From contig NC_133327.1 in NCBI RefSeq assembly GCF_042186555.1, forward strand, positions 328,526,300-328,590,299: DNA of 64,000 nt, given 5' to 3'. Both the position numbers and the translations under genes were made by a program. The notes beneath the pieces are model-generated. The model was not told the origin of the DNA. It worked only from the letters and a program-made list of their open reading frames with translations, and did not search any database. The stretch comes from Aquarana catesbeiana (Eukaryota; Chordata; Amphibia; Anura; Ranidae). The first letter of the stretch is position 1; the number at the start of each line of letters is the position of its first letter. Shown here in pieces: positions 42,495 through 53,666 of this stretch.

Positions 42495-43427
42495 CCGCTT
42501 GCTGACCAGCCACTGCAGTTATACTGCGGCAGGTTGGCTCAGCTGAATCGTCATAGGTGTACGGGCTCATACATGGCTTTCTGTGTGCGCTGATTGGCCA
42601 GCACGGGAGCAAATCACTGGTCCGGTGGACTCGATGGCCGCCCCGTGATCGTTCCCCGCACAGACAAAACGGAGATCTGCCAAAGTAAACTAGGCAGATC
42701 GCTGTTCTGTCAGGGGATGACAGAGATCCTGTCTTTCTGCTATGCAGGAAGACAGATCTGTGTGTTGTCCCAGACAGCCCATCCCCCATACAGTTAGTAA
42801 ACACACCCAGGGACACACAGTTAACCCCCTGATTGCCCCTGATATTAACCCCTTCCCTGCCAGTGCCATTAGTACAATGTCCTTACATATTTTTAGCACT
42901 GATCACTGTAATAATGTCACTGGTTCCCAAAAAAGTGTCAAAAATGTAAGTTAGGTGTCCGATGTGTCCGCCGCAATGTCTCACTCCCGCTAAAAATCGC
43001 AGATCACCGCCATTACTAGTTTAAAAAAATAATAATAATAAAAATGCCAATAAATCTATCCCCTATTTTGTAAATGATATAACTTTTATGTAAACCAATC
43101 AATATATGCTTATTGGATTTTTTTTTTTCCAGAAATATGTAGCAGAATACATATAGGCCTAATAAAGAAATTTGAATTATTTATATACATATATATTTTT
43201 TTTTTTCTTTTGTTGGTCTTTTTGTATATAGAGCAAAAAATAAAAACCACAGAGGTGATCAAATACCACCAAAAGAAAAAGCTCCTATTTTTGGGAGAAA
43301 AAAAGGACATCAAATTTATTTGGGTACGGTGTTGCACAGTCATGCAATTGTCAGCTAAAGTAATGCAGTGCCGTATCGCAAAAAATGGCCTGGTCCTTAA
43401 GGGAGAAAATCCTTCCTGCTGAAGTGG
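42495..43427. mobile_element. TTAA-type element, CCGCTTGC...GAAGTGG ends
   Basis: Flanked by TTAA at 42491-42494 and 43428-43431. Ends CCGCTTGCTGACCAGCC and CCTGCTGAAGTGG are weakly complementary (CCACTTCAGCAGG). Best complete copy of a family also seen at 31.7, 47.4 and 53.6 kb. No transposase. Confidence 0.72.
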
Positions 43428-43431
43428 TTAA

Positions 43432-44260
43432 GCTGCCTACCCCAAAAATGAAGCATGTTCTATTTCCTATTATCCTGCTCTTCTTCTGGTCTGTGTCGGT
43501 TGTCAGCTCTCTCTAGAGTGGGTCCAAATTTTCTAACGGAGTACCGTGAGTTTTTTTGTCTGTTCTTCCACTTTTCTTTGCCATTGGCACATTATTGGGA
43601 TGTGCAGCTATTCTAACCAACAGTGGGATGCAGAAAGGGCAGCCTTTTTCACATTTTACCCCAGAGGAACCCTTGAAATGTTCAGGTGTCAGACCTTTGC
43701 AAAAACCAATTCATTGGTGGTCAGTGGAAAAAATGCCCCTTGCATTGGTGGCTAATGGGAAGATGTGCCCCCTTGCAGGGGTGGTCAGAATGCCATCCCT
43801 ACAGACAAATTAAAAAGATCACTGTTTTTATGTACAGTAGCTTGCTTTGCTAGGTGGTGTTGACCCCAAAACTATGTATGTCCCATCGAATAGGTCAAGC
43901 AGCCACAGCTCAAGGAACCCCTAGCAACATCTGTAGGGCAGTCTCTGGAGTGGAATGAGCGAAAGCCAGACTGTTAGGGGTAAAGAAGGTGGTTGTCAGG
44001 TAGGAGCTCAGATAGTTGTAGAAAAGGCGTTCTAAAAATGTTGTGGTAAATGGAAGCAAGGAGATGAGTCCTAAGTTGTTCAGGTTGGTAGGGTCCAGGG
44101 AGGGTTTTTAAGTAGGTGCCAGTAGAGAGGGGGAGATTGAAGATGTGAGGGAGCATAGAATAGAGCAAGAGGGTGACAGTAATAGTTGTGAGGGAACAGG
44201 GTCCAGCAGACAGGTGGTAAGGAGGGCTTATTAGAGAAGTTTGGTTTAGTGCAATGTATG
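43432..44260. other. Unassigned region
   Basis: No recognised gene. Parts of 43900-44250 look like a degraded dispersed repeat. Confidence 0.4.
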
Positions 44261-44264
44261 TTAA

Positions 44265-44375
44265 AGTATTACTAAAGGCAAAACTTTCTTTAGTTTTGGA
44301 TAGTGGGTAGGGATTTGAACACTTATTAAGTTTTTTTTAATGCTTTGCTGTCTGTGACCCCATTAGGGAGATTTA

Positions 44376-44410
<35 letters not shown>

Positions 44411-44692
44411 TTTTTTTTGTTTTTCCTGTTTAGCATTATCGGTGAAAATAAAAGAAAAACCCAGATTTTGGGTTGTTACCAGAAAAGTAATAGAGGGGAA
44501 ATCTTCTAATAGGGCCACTAGTTCTGGGGGGTGGGCCCCTATTGGATTTACTAATATTGCAGGGATTACCTGTTTGGCTTTGGGACAGGAAGTGAAGGTA
44601 AATCTCCACAATGGGACATATGGGGAGACGGTCTAGCAGGGGTTATAACTCTCCCTTATTCTGTACAAAATGGGGGGTTGTCTATAGTGCTA
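44265..44692. mobile_element. TTAA-type element, AGTATAACTAAAGG family
   Basis: Starts AGTATTACTAAAGGCAAAAC after TTAA (44261-44264) and ends TATAGTGCTA before TTCA, a mutated TTAA. T homopolymer at 44380-44409. Confidence 0.68.
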
Positions 44693-45049
44693 TTCAAGTG
44701 GGATAGATATACAGTATCTTACAAAAGTGAGTACACCCCTCACGTTTTGCACAGCATTTCTCAAAAATTCACTGATTAAGTCCTCCCAGAAGATCCTGCT
44801 CTTTTTTTCTCCTACAGTATCTCAGAAAAGTGAGTACACCCCTCACATTTATGTAAATATTTTATTCTATCTTTTCATGTGACAACACCAAAGAAATTAC
44901 ACTTTGCTACAATGTAAAGTAGTGAGTGTACAGCTTGTATAACAGTACATTTGCTGTCCCCTCAAAATAATTCAACACACAGCCATTAATGTCTAAAGCG
45001 CTGGCAAAAAAAGTGAGTACACCCCTACGTGAAAATGTCCAAATTGGGC

Positions 45050-45932
45050 CCAAAGTGTCAATATTTTGTGTGGCCACCATTATTTTCCAGCACTTCCTTA
45101 ACCCTCTTGGGCATGGAGTTCACCAGAGCTTCACAGGTTGCCACTGGAGTCCTCTTCCACTCCTCCATGATGACATCACGGAGCTGGTGGATGTTGGCGG
45201 ATACTCCATAGGGTTTAGGTCTGGAGACATGCTTGGCCAGTCCATCACCTTTTACCCTCAGCTTTTTAGCAAGATAGTGGTTATCTTGGAGGCGTGTTTA
45301 GGGTCGTTATGTTGGAATACTGCCCTGCGGTCCAGTCTCCGAAGGGAGGGGATCATGCTCTGCTTCAGTATGTACAGTACATTTTGGCATTTATTGTTCC
45401 CTCAATGAACTGTAGCTCCCCAGTGCAGGCAGCACTCATGCAGCCCCAGAATTGACACTCCCACCACCATGCTTGCCTGTAGGCAAGACACACTTGTCTT
45501 TTGTACTCCTCACCTGGTTGCCGCCACATACCCTAGACACCATCTGAACCAAATAAGTTTATCCCTTCTAGGGACGACAGCCGTGCAGACCAATTTGATG
45601 CAGTATGTGGTCTGAGCACTGAAAGGCTCACACACACACACACACACACACCTTCAATCTCTGCAGCAATGCTGGCAGCACTTATATGTCTATCCCCCCA
45701 AGGACAATCTCTGGATATGACGCTAAGCACGTGCACTCAACTTCTTTGGTCAACCATGGCAAGGCCTGTTTTGAGTGGAACCTGTCCTGTTAAACCGCTG
45801 TACGGTCTTGGTCACCATGCTGCAGGTCAGTTTCAGGGTCTTGGCAATCTTCTAGCCTAGGCCTCTTTTATGTAGAGCAACAATTATTTTTTTTTTCAGA
45901 TCCTCAGAGAGTTCTTTGCCATGAGATGCCAT
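45050..45932 (-). pseudogene. Tc1 transposase pseudogene
   Basis: Minus-strand relic. It starts MASHGKELSEDLKKKIIVAL at 45932, the N-terminal helix-turn-helix region, continues through a VFQHNDPKHASKITT block (second catalytic Asp, about 45270-45320) and ends KRTPVATCEALVNSMPKR near 45110. In-frame stops interrupt the N-terminal part. The DLNP block runs into the C-terminal segment without the usual EHLWG, so the third catalytic acidic residue is lost by deletion. It cannot be active. Confidence 0.85.
45628..45652. repeat. CA dinucleotide run
   Basis: A short CA repeat inside the Tc1 relic, absent from the expected transposase frame. Confidence 0.9.
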
Positions 45933-46287
45933 GTTGAATTTCCAGTGAGCAGTATGAGAGAGTGAGAGCGATAACCCCAAATTGAACACACCTGCTCCCC
46001 ATTCACACCTGAGTCGCATGACATCGGGGAGGGAAAATGGCTAATTGGCCCCAATTTGGACAATTTCACTTAGGGGTGTACTCACTTTTGCCAGTGGATA
46101 AGACATTATTGGCTGTGTTGAGTTACTTTGATGGGACGGCATATTTACACTGTTATACAAGCTGTACACTCACTACTTTACATTGTAGCAAAGTGTCATT
46201 TCTTCAGTGTTGTCACATGAAAAGATATATAATAAAATATTTACAAAAATATGAGGGGGGTGTACTCACTTTCGTGAGGTACTGTAT

Positions 46288-46950
46288 ATGCAGTGGCTAT
46301 GCCCCCACGAATTGCATCAGTCTTATATATTTTTTTTTTTTTAAGTGATTGGCAATCTCCTGTGCAGTGAGTGAGTTACTGAGTGATGGTGGACAAAGTA
46401 GAAAAGTAAAGGTAGAGAAGAGCCGATGAGAACTGGATGACAGAGTATTATATAGGTTTGTTTGGCAGCATGGAGGGAGGAGTTGTATTTTAGAATGGCA
46501 GATTTATATAGGGTTAAGGCTAGCAAGTGCCTCCAGTGCACAGTTATGTCTCTCTGAGATTTCTGGTGTTTTCAGTCTGCCAAACCTGTAATGATCACAG
46601 CCTGATTCTGTGTGTAGTGAGAGGAAAAAGTGTGTCCAGTAAGGATGTCAGCAAACTCTTGTAGACAGAAGTGGCTAGGTCAGGGCAAGACAGGGGTGAG
46701 ATTTTATCAAGAGGTAGGTAGCAGAAGAGGGAAGGTTTCTACTTGGTAATAGTTTGTTGCAAAGAGGGTCAGGTGGTTGAAGATGGGGACACTGAAAGTG
46801 ATGAGGTTGTGAACAGCGAGAGAGAGAGAAAAGGGTTTGTTGGTGAAGATGCAGGGACTGCAAAGATGGGGAAAATACAAGGTCAAGGGTGTTACCATCA
46901 GAGTGAGTGGAGGACTGTATCCATTGTGTTATGTCAAAAGATGAGGTGAA
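46288..46950. other. Unassigned region
   Basis: No recognised element ends or exons. Confidence 0.4.
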
Positions 46951-47230
46951 AGTGATTGTAAAGTCTCTCGTGTGTGTTTTTGTTATATTTTAAAAAAAGT
47001 AAATAAATAAACTGTTATACTTACTTACGTCCTCTGTGCAGTTGGATTTGTACAGAGCAGCCTGGATCCTCCTCTTCTCGAGTCACTCTTTGTTGCTCCT
47101 GGCCCCTCCCTCCTGACGAGTGCCCCCATAGCCCAACAGCTTACTATGGAGGCAGCTGAGCTGCAGCTCCATGTCCATTAAAACACGCAGCTGCTGTTCG
47201 GCCCCTCTCTCCCTCTCTCTTACTTGGATA
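46951..47230. repeat. Dispersed repeat related to 31770-32070
   Basis: AGTGATTGTAAAGTCTC at the start resembles the terminus of the TTAA family at 36508. TACTTACTTACG and GCTCCTGGCCCCTCCC match the 31.8 kb copy. Confidence 0.5.
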
Positions 47231-47234
47231 CATA

Positions 47235-47421
47235 TTATAGCAAAAAGTAACCAATGGTAGGTGTTTTTTTTTTTTTTCCCTCTAATTGTGGGTAAAGGAC
47301 ATCAATTTTGTTTGGGTACAACATCGCGCGACCGCACAACTGTCAGTTAAAGTAATGCTGTGCCGTATTGCAAAAAATGGCCTGGTCATTAAGGGGGTAA
47401 ATCCTTCCGGGGCTGAAGTGG
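47235..47421. mobile_element. Right end of a GAAGTGG-family TTAA element
   Basis: GTTTGGGTACAACATCGC, AAAAAATGGCCTGGTCATTA and GGCTGAAGTGG, followed by TTAA (47422-47425), match the right end of 42495-43427. The left part is missing. Confidence 0.65.
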
Positions 47422-47579
47422 TTAAGATTAACTGGCATTTAGGAGCCAGTTAGCGCGGGGTCTGTCTGCCCTGCTCCCCCTTTCCCCAAACTGCTTAATG
47501 GCATTCATATACCTGAGGAATGCTTATCTGCACATTCCCAGCGTGGAGAGCTGTCAAGTTTCTCGAGCTGGCAGTAGAA

Positions 47580-48400
47580 CCAGGGAAGGCACGTTCCTTC
47601 AGTTTCAGGCCCTCCTCTTTGTCCTATCCTTTTCCTCCAGCAATTTTACCAAGGTCAAGGCATTGTGACTCAGGGGCATTTCAATAATCACCTATCTGGA
47701 CAAGCTGCTCCCATTTGTCTTCAAACCAAGGTTGGGTTTCTTATACTCATTGACCCAGGAGGCTGTGGTATTCGATCCAGAAGGATCTGGTGTGGAACCT
47801 CCCTGGATTCTGCCAATCCAGGAGGACCTTCTTTTCAAGGTCCATTCTGCTGTCTCCAGGTAGAGCGGTGGAAGGCAAGGACTTCTCTGGTTGGTGGCTC
47901 TAAGTAGTAGGAAAGGGGAAACCCGCTCCATCTACTGGAAGATGTGGAGACGTTTCAACAGCTGGTGCACAGAGGGCTCTTTCAATCAAGTTTCACAGAG
48001 ACTTATTTTGCCAACTTTTTGTTTGAATCCTGTGGGTGAACAGGAATGTAGATTTCATAAGTTGGATGTTAAAAGGTTGTAGCACCTTTTTGTCAAACAC
48101 TACAGGTTGGACCTGTTGCTTCTTTTTCAGGAGTCTTTCAGGATAGCACCGGTACCCACCCGAAAAATGTGTTTTGCAAAAAGAAGTCCCTGGCAGGGGA
48201 GCAGTAAGGGGGATTAATGTTTTGTGTGACGTGTTCTTGTGTCTCCCTAGCTGGCCGGAGGTACTTTCGGAAGACTGAGGGTCCAGTGGGGCAGCAGGGG
48301 CTTAAATCTTGAAGCTAGGGCAGAGTTTCCTGTGAAGGGAGGAGCCTCTCAAAGGTGGCTGTCCTGAAAGACACCTGGAAAAGATGTAACCGGTAGGTAA
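47580..48400 (+). pseudogene. DIRS-type element fragment: RT and recombinase relic
   Basis: Plus-strand traces include NFTKVKAL and GISIITYLDKLLP at about 47640-47710, corresponding to the FTK...YLDD region of DIRS reverse transcriptase, with the second Asp replaced by Lys. These are followed at 47930-48010 by IYWKMWRRFNSWCTEGSF, which resembles the N-terminal domain of DIRS tyrosine recombinase. The catalytic recombinase block is not seen. Inverted terminal repeats were not found, so this is a fragment separate from the 16.6-21.5 kb element. Confidence 0.6.
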
Positions 48401-49500
48401 CTCTGATTTTTGGTAGTACAAATATTGTTTGAATGACATTTTGAACAGCTGCAGTTAAGTACCCCAGGAGACTGATGTCCTCTTTGCAGGAATCCTTTAA
48501 ATCTAAAAATGATGCCTGACGCTTGCTAACACAGAAAAGATAACAGATGTCACGGTATAGTGCCATGTGGCAATGCGATAGTTTTGAGTACACTATAAAT
48601 TGTGGAGTTGAGTAAAAAAGGCTGTTTGATCAGTCATTTTAGACAGAGATTACATATACTGCCCCTGCTTTCTTGTAAGCTGCCAGTGCAGAAAACTATG
48701 CTGAATCCTTTTTCTTCGTTGTGTTGTTTTTGTTTTTTTGTTTGTTTTTTTTAATCGGTGAAAAGCTTTGTTGTAGGTGCAGTTTTATTCCCTTGCCTGC
48801 CTCCCTTTACCGCATGATTTTTGGATACACCTATAGGTATCGGGAATTCTCTGCTCTCCGTGCATTCAGCTTCTACATTTCATCTCCTGACCGCTTTCAT
48901 AAACCTTCAAGTTCTTTAGCTTTTACACCCTCTGTACTATCTATCTACTACTGTTACCAGCATAGGGATTAAACATAGTTAATGTTGGTTGAGAGGATTT
49001 AGTTCTGCTTTAACACTGCAGTTCTTAACAGCTGAGAGCTGCTCAGGGACAATGATTAGATATTCGATATATTAAGAAGTGTTTTAATCAAGGTTTCAAC
49101 ATGAAACTCACCCATTTTTCAACCAAGATTCAAATGGCCACACTCCCTCTATTTATCACAGTGGTTTTCTCCTGCTTGTGGAGCAAGTAACTGGTCATCC
49201 CATCCCTGATGACTTTTTTTCAAGGAACCTCTAACCAGTCCACCCTTATGAGTAAGAAAAAAAATTAAATAAACACTGCACAAAACTCCTTTCTTCTTCC
49301 TTTTTAGTTGGAAGAAAAAAAAAAAAAGTACCTTTCCAGATTTTCTTTACAATCTGCTCCAGTGATGACAGGTCAAAGTTTGGGGAACTGAAACTAAAAC
49401 ATGTTTTAACTTTACCTAGCAATTTATTCTGACTTGCTACAGCTGAATATTTAAACAATTCACATTAAACAGAGGGGTTAGTTGCACAAATTAGCAAATA
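48401..49500. other. Unassigned AT-rich region
   Basis: T-rich runs near 48720-48750 and A-runs near 49314-49327. No gene or element border. Confidence 0.4.
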
Positions 49501-49710
49501 TATGTGAAAGTCATATGGGCAGGCTGGTTCTACACAATTCAATCTATCGATAGACTTGTGTACAACCAGCCTGTAGGTGCTGATCAGTGTATTCTGATGG
49601 TAGGAAAGTTTCCCCGTTGCTCTTTTAATTTTTTTTATTCCACCTCCATTCTCAACCTTCACCAACTGGCTGAACTATTAAAAAAAATGTCTCCTGTATG
49701 GCCAGCCTTA
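49501..49710. repeat. Degraded MITE-like repeat related to 62955-63240
   Basis: ACTTGTGTACAACCAGCCTG and GCTGATCAGTGTATTCTG resemble ACTTTTGTGCAACCAGCCTG and CACTGATCACTGTATT in the 63 kb copy. GGCTGGTT and CCAGCCTT words at the ends are in inverted orientation. Confidence 0.4.
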
Positions 49711-49867
49711 AATGCATTAGCAGATTTATATGGACTTGACTAACAAATTTTTTTTATTAAATTTTTTTCCCCCCTCTTGGGATAAAGGTTTTTACATAGA
49801 TAAAAGCTGATCACTGTAAGCAATGTTGCAGTAAAAGTGTAGCTGCGCTGATCCTAAAATGCTCATA

Positions 49868-51306
49868 TACAGTGGGGACGGAAAGTATATAGACCCCCTT
49901 ACATTTTTCACTCTGCTATATTGCAACCATTTGCTAAAATCATCATTTAAGTTCATTTTTTTTTCCCTCATTAATGTACACACAGCACCCCATATTGACA
50001 GAAAAACACAGAATTGTTGACATTTTTGCAGATTTATTAAAAAAGAAAAACTGAAATATCACATGGTCCCAAGTATTCAGACCCTTTGCTCTGTATTTAG
50101 TAGAAGCACCCTTTTGATCTAATACAGCCATGAGTCTTTTTGGGAAAGATGCAACAAGTTTTTCACACCTGGATTTGGGGATCCTCTGCCATTCCTCCTT
50201 GCAGATCCTTTCCAGTTCTGTCAGGTTGGATGGTAAATGTTGGTGGACAGCCATTTTTAGGTCTCTCCAGAGATGCTCAAGTGGGTTTAAGTCAGGGCTC
50301 TGGCTGGGCCATTCAAGTGTGCTTAGGGTCATTGTCTTGTTGGAAGGTAAACCTTTGGCCCAGTCTGAGGTCCTGAGCACTCTGGAGAAGGTTTTCGTCC
50401 CGGATATCCCTGTACTTGGCCGCATTCATCTTTCCCTCGATTGCAACCAGTTGTCCTGTCCCTGCAGCTGAAGAACACCCCCACAGCATGATGCTGCCAC
50501 CACCATGCTTCACTGTTGGGACTGTATTGGACAGGTGATGAGCAGTGCCTGGTTTTCTCCAAGGCCAAAAAGTTCTATCTTTGTCTCATCAGACCAGAGA
50601 ATCTTATTTCTCACCATCTTGGAGTCCTTCAGGTGTTTTTTTAGCAAACTCCATGCGGGCTTTCATGTGTTTTGCACTGAGGAGAGGCTTCCGTCAGGCC
50701 ACTCTGCCATAAGGCCCCGACTGATGGAGGGCTGCAATGATGGTTGACTTTCTCCCATCTCCCGACTGCATCTCTGGAGCTCAGCCACAGTGATCTTTGG
50801 GTTCTTATTTACCTCTCTCACCAAGGCTCTTCTCCCCCGATAGCTCAGTTCGGCCAGACGGCCAGCTGTAGGAAGGGTTCTGGTCATCCCAAATGTCTTC
50901 CATTTAAGGATTATAGAAGCCACTGTGCTCTTAGGAACCATAAGTGCAGCAGAATTTTTTTTTTTTTTTTTTTTTAAACCTTGGCCAGATCTGTGCCTTG
51001 CCACAGATCTGTCTCTGAGCTCCTCGGGCAGTTCCTTTTGACCTCATGATTCTCATTTGCTCTGACATGCACTGTGAGCTGTAAGATCTTGTATAGACAG
51101 GTGTGTGGCTTTCCTAATCAATTCCAATCAGTATAATCAAACACAGCTGGACTCAAATGAAGGTGTAGAATCATCTCAAGGATGATCAGAAGAAATGGAC
51201 AGCACCTGAGTTAAATATGAGTGTCACAGCAAAGGGTCTGAATACTTAGGACCATGTGAAATTTCAGTTTTTTCTTTTTTAATAAATCTGCAAAAATGTC
51301 AACAAT
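49868..51306 (-). mobile_element. Tc1-type transposon, dead, missing its 5' terminus
   Basis: The left end TACAGTGGGGACGGAAAG is present. The inverted repeats match inward: TGTTGACATTTTTGCAGATT at 50015 and its complement near 51300. The right copy stops near 51306, about 145 bases short of the outer end. The coding strand is minus. Confidence 0.88.
50095..51004 (-). pseudogene. Tc1 transposase pseudogene
   Basis: Minus-strand transposase relic. From 51004: ARHRSGQG, an expanded Lys run encoded by a poly-A tract (50957-50977), MVPKSTVASIILKWK (helix-turn-helix), GRRALVREVNKNP, then in other frames an SDETKIELFG block (first catalytic Asp, near 50595), HGGGSIMLWGC, FQQDNDPKHT (second Asp, near 50320) and WPSQSPDLNPLEHLWRDLK (catalytic Glu). 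The usual stretch between NDPKHT and EWPSQSPD is missing, so the DD34E spacing is broken, and there are at least two frame changes. Confidence 0.88.
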
Positions 51307-51624
51307 ATTATAATGAAAAATAGAACGTGTTTTTAACAATAGTCCCAATAATCCTCTTCACAAGCTGATTATTCAAATCCCACGTGCACAAATTCACATC
51401 CGTGGTTTAAAAAACTTTTCACCAATTTGTGAAACACCACCACCTTCTGAAATGGACACTCACCAGAAACCAGAAAATATTCTGCCTTTTGGTTTACACA
51501 GGTTTAACCACTCCACTCTTATGGGTTTATCTGGGATTTTCCAAATAGGTTGCCAATAGTTACTCCTTACATCTCCACATTAGTCTTGATATCTCATAAA
51601 AAGCAGATATCCATCATTGCTCAA
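51307..51624. other. Unassigned spacer
   Basis: No gene or clear repeat border. Confidence 0.4.
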
Positions 51625-51789
51625 CATGGCTCTTTACCATGTGACCGACTTTGTCCAGTCATTGCCGGTCACAAATGTCAACAAATGGCTGTATTTCCGT
51701 TTACTGGGTTCTCCTCCTCAGTGTGGAGGATGAGACCTGAAAAAAATGCTGCAGCAGTACAGTGATGTCCCCGATTGCCCCCCAAATAA

Positions 51790-52107
51790 AGTGCCTGTCA
51801 CCAGCCCATGCCTCATAGACTATATGTTGGGGTATTTGCTTTTCAAAATGGGGTCATTTTGTGGGTGTCTCCATTGTCCTAGTGTTCCAGGACCTTCAAA
51901 AGTGTGCTAGGTTGTCGGGAAACTAAAAGTGTAATTTATGCTCCTAGAACGCCTGATGGTGCTCCCTGCATGTTGGGCCTCTCTATGTGGCTAAGCTGTG
52001 TAAAAGTCTCACACATATGGTATGGCCATACTCCGGTGGAGTAGCAGAATGTATTTTGAGGTATAATTTTTGCTATGTGTTAGGAAAATCTTATAAATTG
52101 ACAACTA

Positions 52108-52143
<36 letters not shown>

Positions 52144-52990
52144 CAGTTTAATTTTCTTAAACTGTTGGAAAAAAATGAACCGTTCAAAAGACTCATTTTG
52201 CCTCAGAGAATATACCTTGGTGTTTGCTTTCCAAAATGGGGTCATTTTGTGGGTAATTCCACTGTCCTGGTTCCAGGGCCTTCAAAGGTGTAATGGGTCA
52301 TCAGGAAATTATATGTGTAATTTATGGTGCTCCTTGCATGTTGGGCCTCTGTATGTGGCCAGGCTGTGTACAAGTCTCACACACGTGGTATCGCCATACT
52401 CAGGATGAGTAGCAGAATGTATTTTGGGGTGTGATTTTTTTTTTTGCTATGTACATGCTATGTGTTAGAAATATCTTTTATTAGCGGACAACTTTGTGTA
52501 AGAAAGTTTTTAATTTTCTTTCCATATTTTCCAAAAACTTGTGGGAAAAAATGACATGTTCAAAAGACTCATAATGCCTCATAGATTATTCATTGGGGTG
52601 TTTGCTTTCCAAAATGGGGTCATTATGTGGGTAATTCCACTGTCCTGGTGCTCCAGGACCTTCAAAAGTGTGATGGGTAGGAATGAAATTTAGATGTATA
52701 ATTTGTGCTCCCTGCATGTTGAGCCACCCTGTGTGGTCAGGCTATGAAAAACTCTCAGTGGTATCGCCATACTCAGGAGTAGCAGAATGTATTTTGGGGT
52801 ATAATTGGAAGTTTGCCTATGCTGTGTGTGAGAAATAACTTATGACAAATTTGTGTAAAAAGAATTGTGGGAAAAAATTACAATTTCAAACTACTCACCA
52901 TGCCTCTTACTAAATACCTTGGACTGTCTACTTTCCAAAAAGGGGTCATTTGGGGGGTATTTGTACTGTCCTGACCTTTTCAGTGCCTCA
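51790..52990. repeat. Four-unit tandem repeat, period about 330-390
   Basis: The marker AAAATGGGGTCATT occurs at about 51845, 52233, 52611 and 52937 (AAAAAGGGG in the last). Each unit also repeats a CACTGTCCTGG or equivalent block, a CCTTCAAAAGTGT-like block, a GTATCGCCATACTCAGG-like block and GTAGCAGAATGTATTTTG. Units diverge by substitutions and indels, so the array is old. Confidence 0.8.
52108..52143. repeat. A homopolymer
   Basis: About 28 consecutive A inside the tandem array. Not a poly(A) addition site by context. Confidence 0.9.
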
Positions 52991-53139
52991 AGAAATGAGA
53001 TGGGCCGTCAGTACATCAGATGTGATCAATTTTCAGTGATATGCACCATAGCTTGTAGACTCTATTACTTTCACATAGACCAAATAATATACACTAGTGT
53101 GTGTGTTTGTGGTTTGTGGGTTTTTTTTTTTTTTTATAT

Positions 53140-53590
53140 TTAAGCTGAAATCCCCCCTCGGTTTATACTCGAGTGAGCCGTACAGCAGCCGTACCTTTTG
53201 ATTACTAAAACAGCGGTGTCCCCCGCTGTATTATGCAGTCTGTTCGACTGTCCATTGTAACAAAGCCCCGCCTCCTCCTCGTCCGTGATAGAGGAGCACT
53301 GATACAATGCTGGGAAACTGTATCAGTGTTCTGTCTATCACAGACAAGGAGGAGGCAGGGCTTTGTTACAATGGACGGCCGAACAGACTGTATAACACAG
53401 CGGGAGACACCGGCTGTTTTAGTAATCAAAGGTGAGGCTGCAAATGGGCATTGTTTACCTAGTAGCTGCTGCATTTTCCCACCCTAGGCTTATACTCGAG
53501 TCAATATGTTTTTCCAGTTTTTTTGTGGTAAAATTGGGTGCCTCGGCTTATATTCAGGTCGGCCTATACTCAAGTATATATGGTCATTCA
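53140..53590. mobile_element. CTTATACTCGAGT-type MITE with palindromic core
   Basis: TCGGTTTATACTCGAGTGAG at the left and GGCTTATACTCGAGTCA and GGCCTATACTCAAGTATA at the right give inverted and direct CTCGAGT words. A palindrome fills the centre. Confidence 0.6.
53265..53372. repeat. GC-rich palindromic cassette related to 41966-42047
   Basis: CAAAGCCCCGCCTCCTCCTC and GAGGAGGCAGGGCTTTG are complementary, as are CACTGATACA and TGTATCAGTG-type blocks around CTGGGAAA. The right half contains CAGTGTTCTGTCTATCACA, the complement of TGTGATAGACAGAACACTG seen at 41991-42010. Confidence 0.8.
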
Positions 53591-53666
53591 AAGTGTGAGA
53601 GCACTGAAAGCTGAAAATTGGTCTGGGCAGGAAGGGGGTATAAGTGCCCTGTATTGAAGTAGTTAA

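Larger units (their letters stand above)
44711..46285 (-). mobile_element. Tc1-type transposon, dead, with a duplicated left terminus
   Basis: Right end GGTACTGTATA and left end TACAGTATCTTACAAAAGTG. The terminal motif recurs at 44813 (TACAGTATCTCAGAAAAGTG), so the left side carries two terminus copies about 100 bases apart. Blocks near both ends (TTACACTTTGCTACAATG and CATTGTAGCAAAGTGTCATT) are complementary, giving long inverted repeats. The coding strand is minus. Confidence 0.85.
51625..53662. mobile_element. Long GAAGTGG-family TTAA element with tandem units and a nested MITE
   Basis: The right end CTGGGCAGGAAGGGGGTATA, CCTGTATTGAAGTAG and TTAA (53663-53666) is the usual right terminus of this frog repeat. 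The interior holds the tandem array at 51790-52990 and the insertion at 53140-53590. The left border is uncertain. Confidence 0.5.

Noticed and set aside
45029..45408. Plus-strand frame of about 139 codons
   Set aside because: It is the antisense shadow of the Tc1 transposase relic.
51790..52990. Regular repeats suggesting a CRISPR array
   Set aside because: The units are 330-390 bases with no short repeat and unique spacer pattern, and the genome is eukaryotic.
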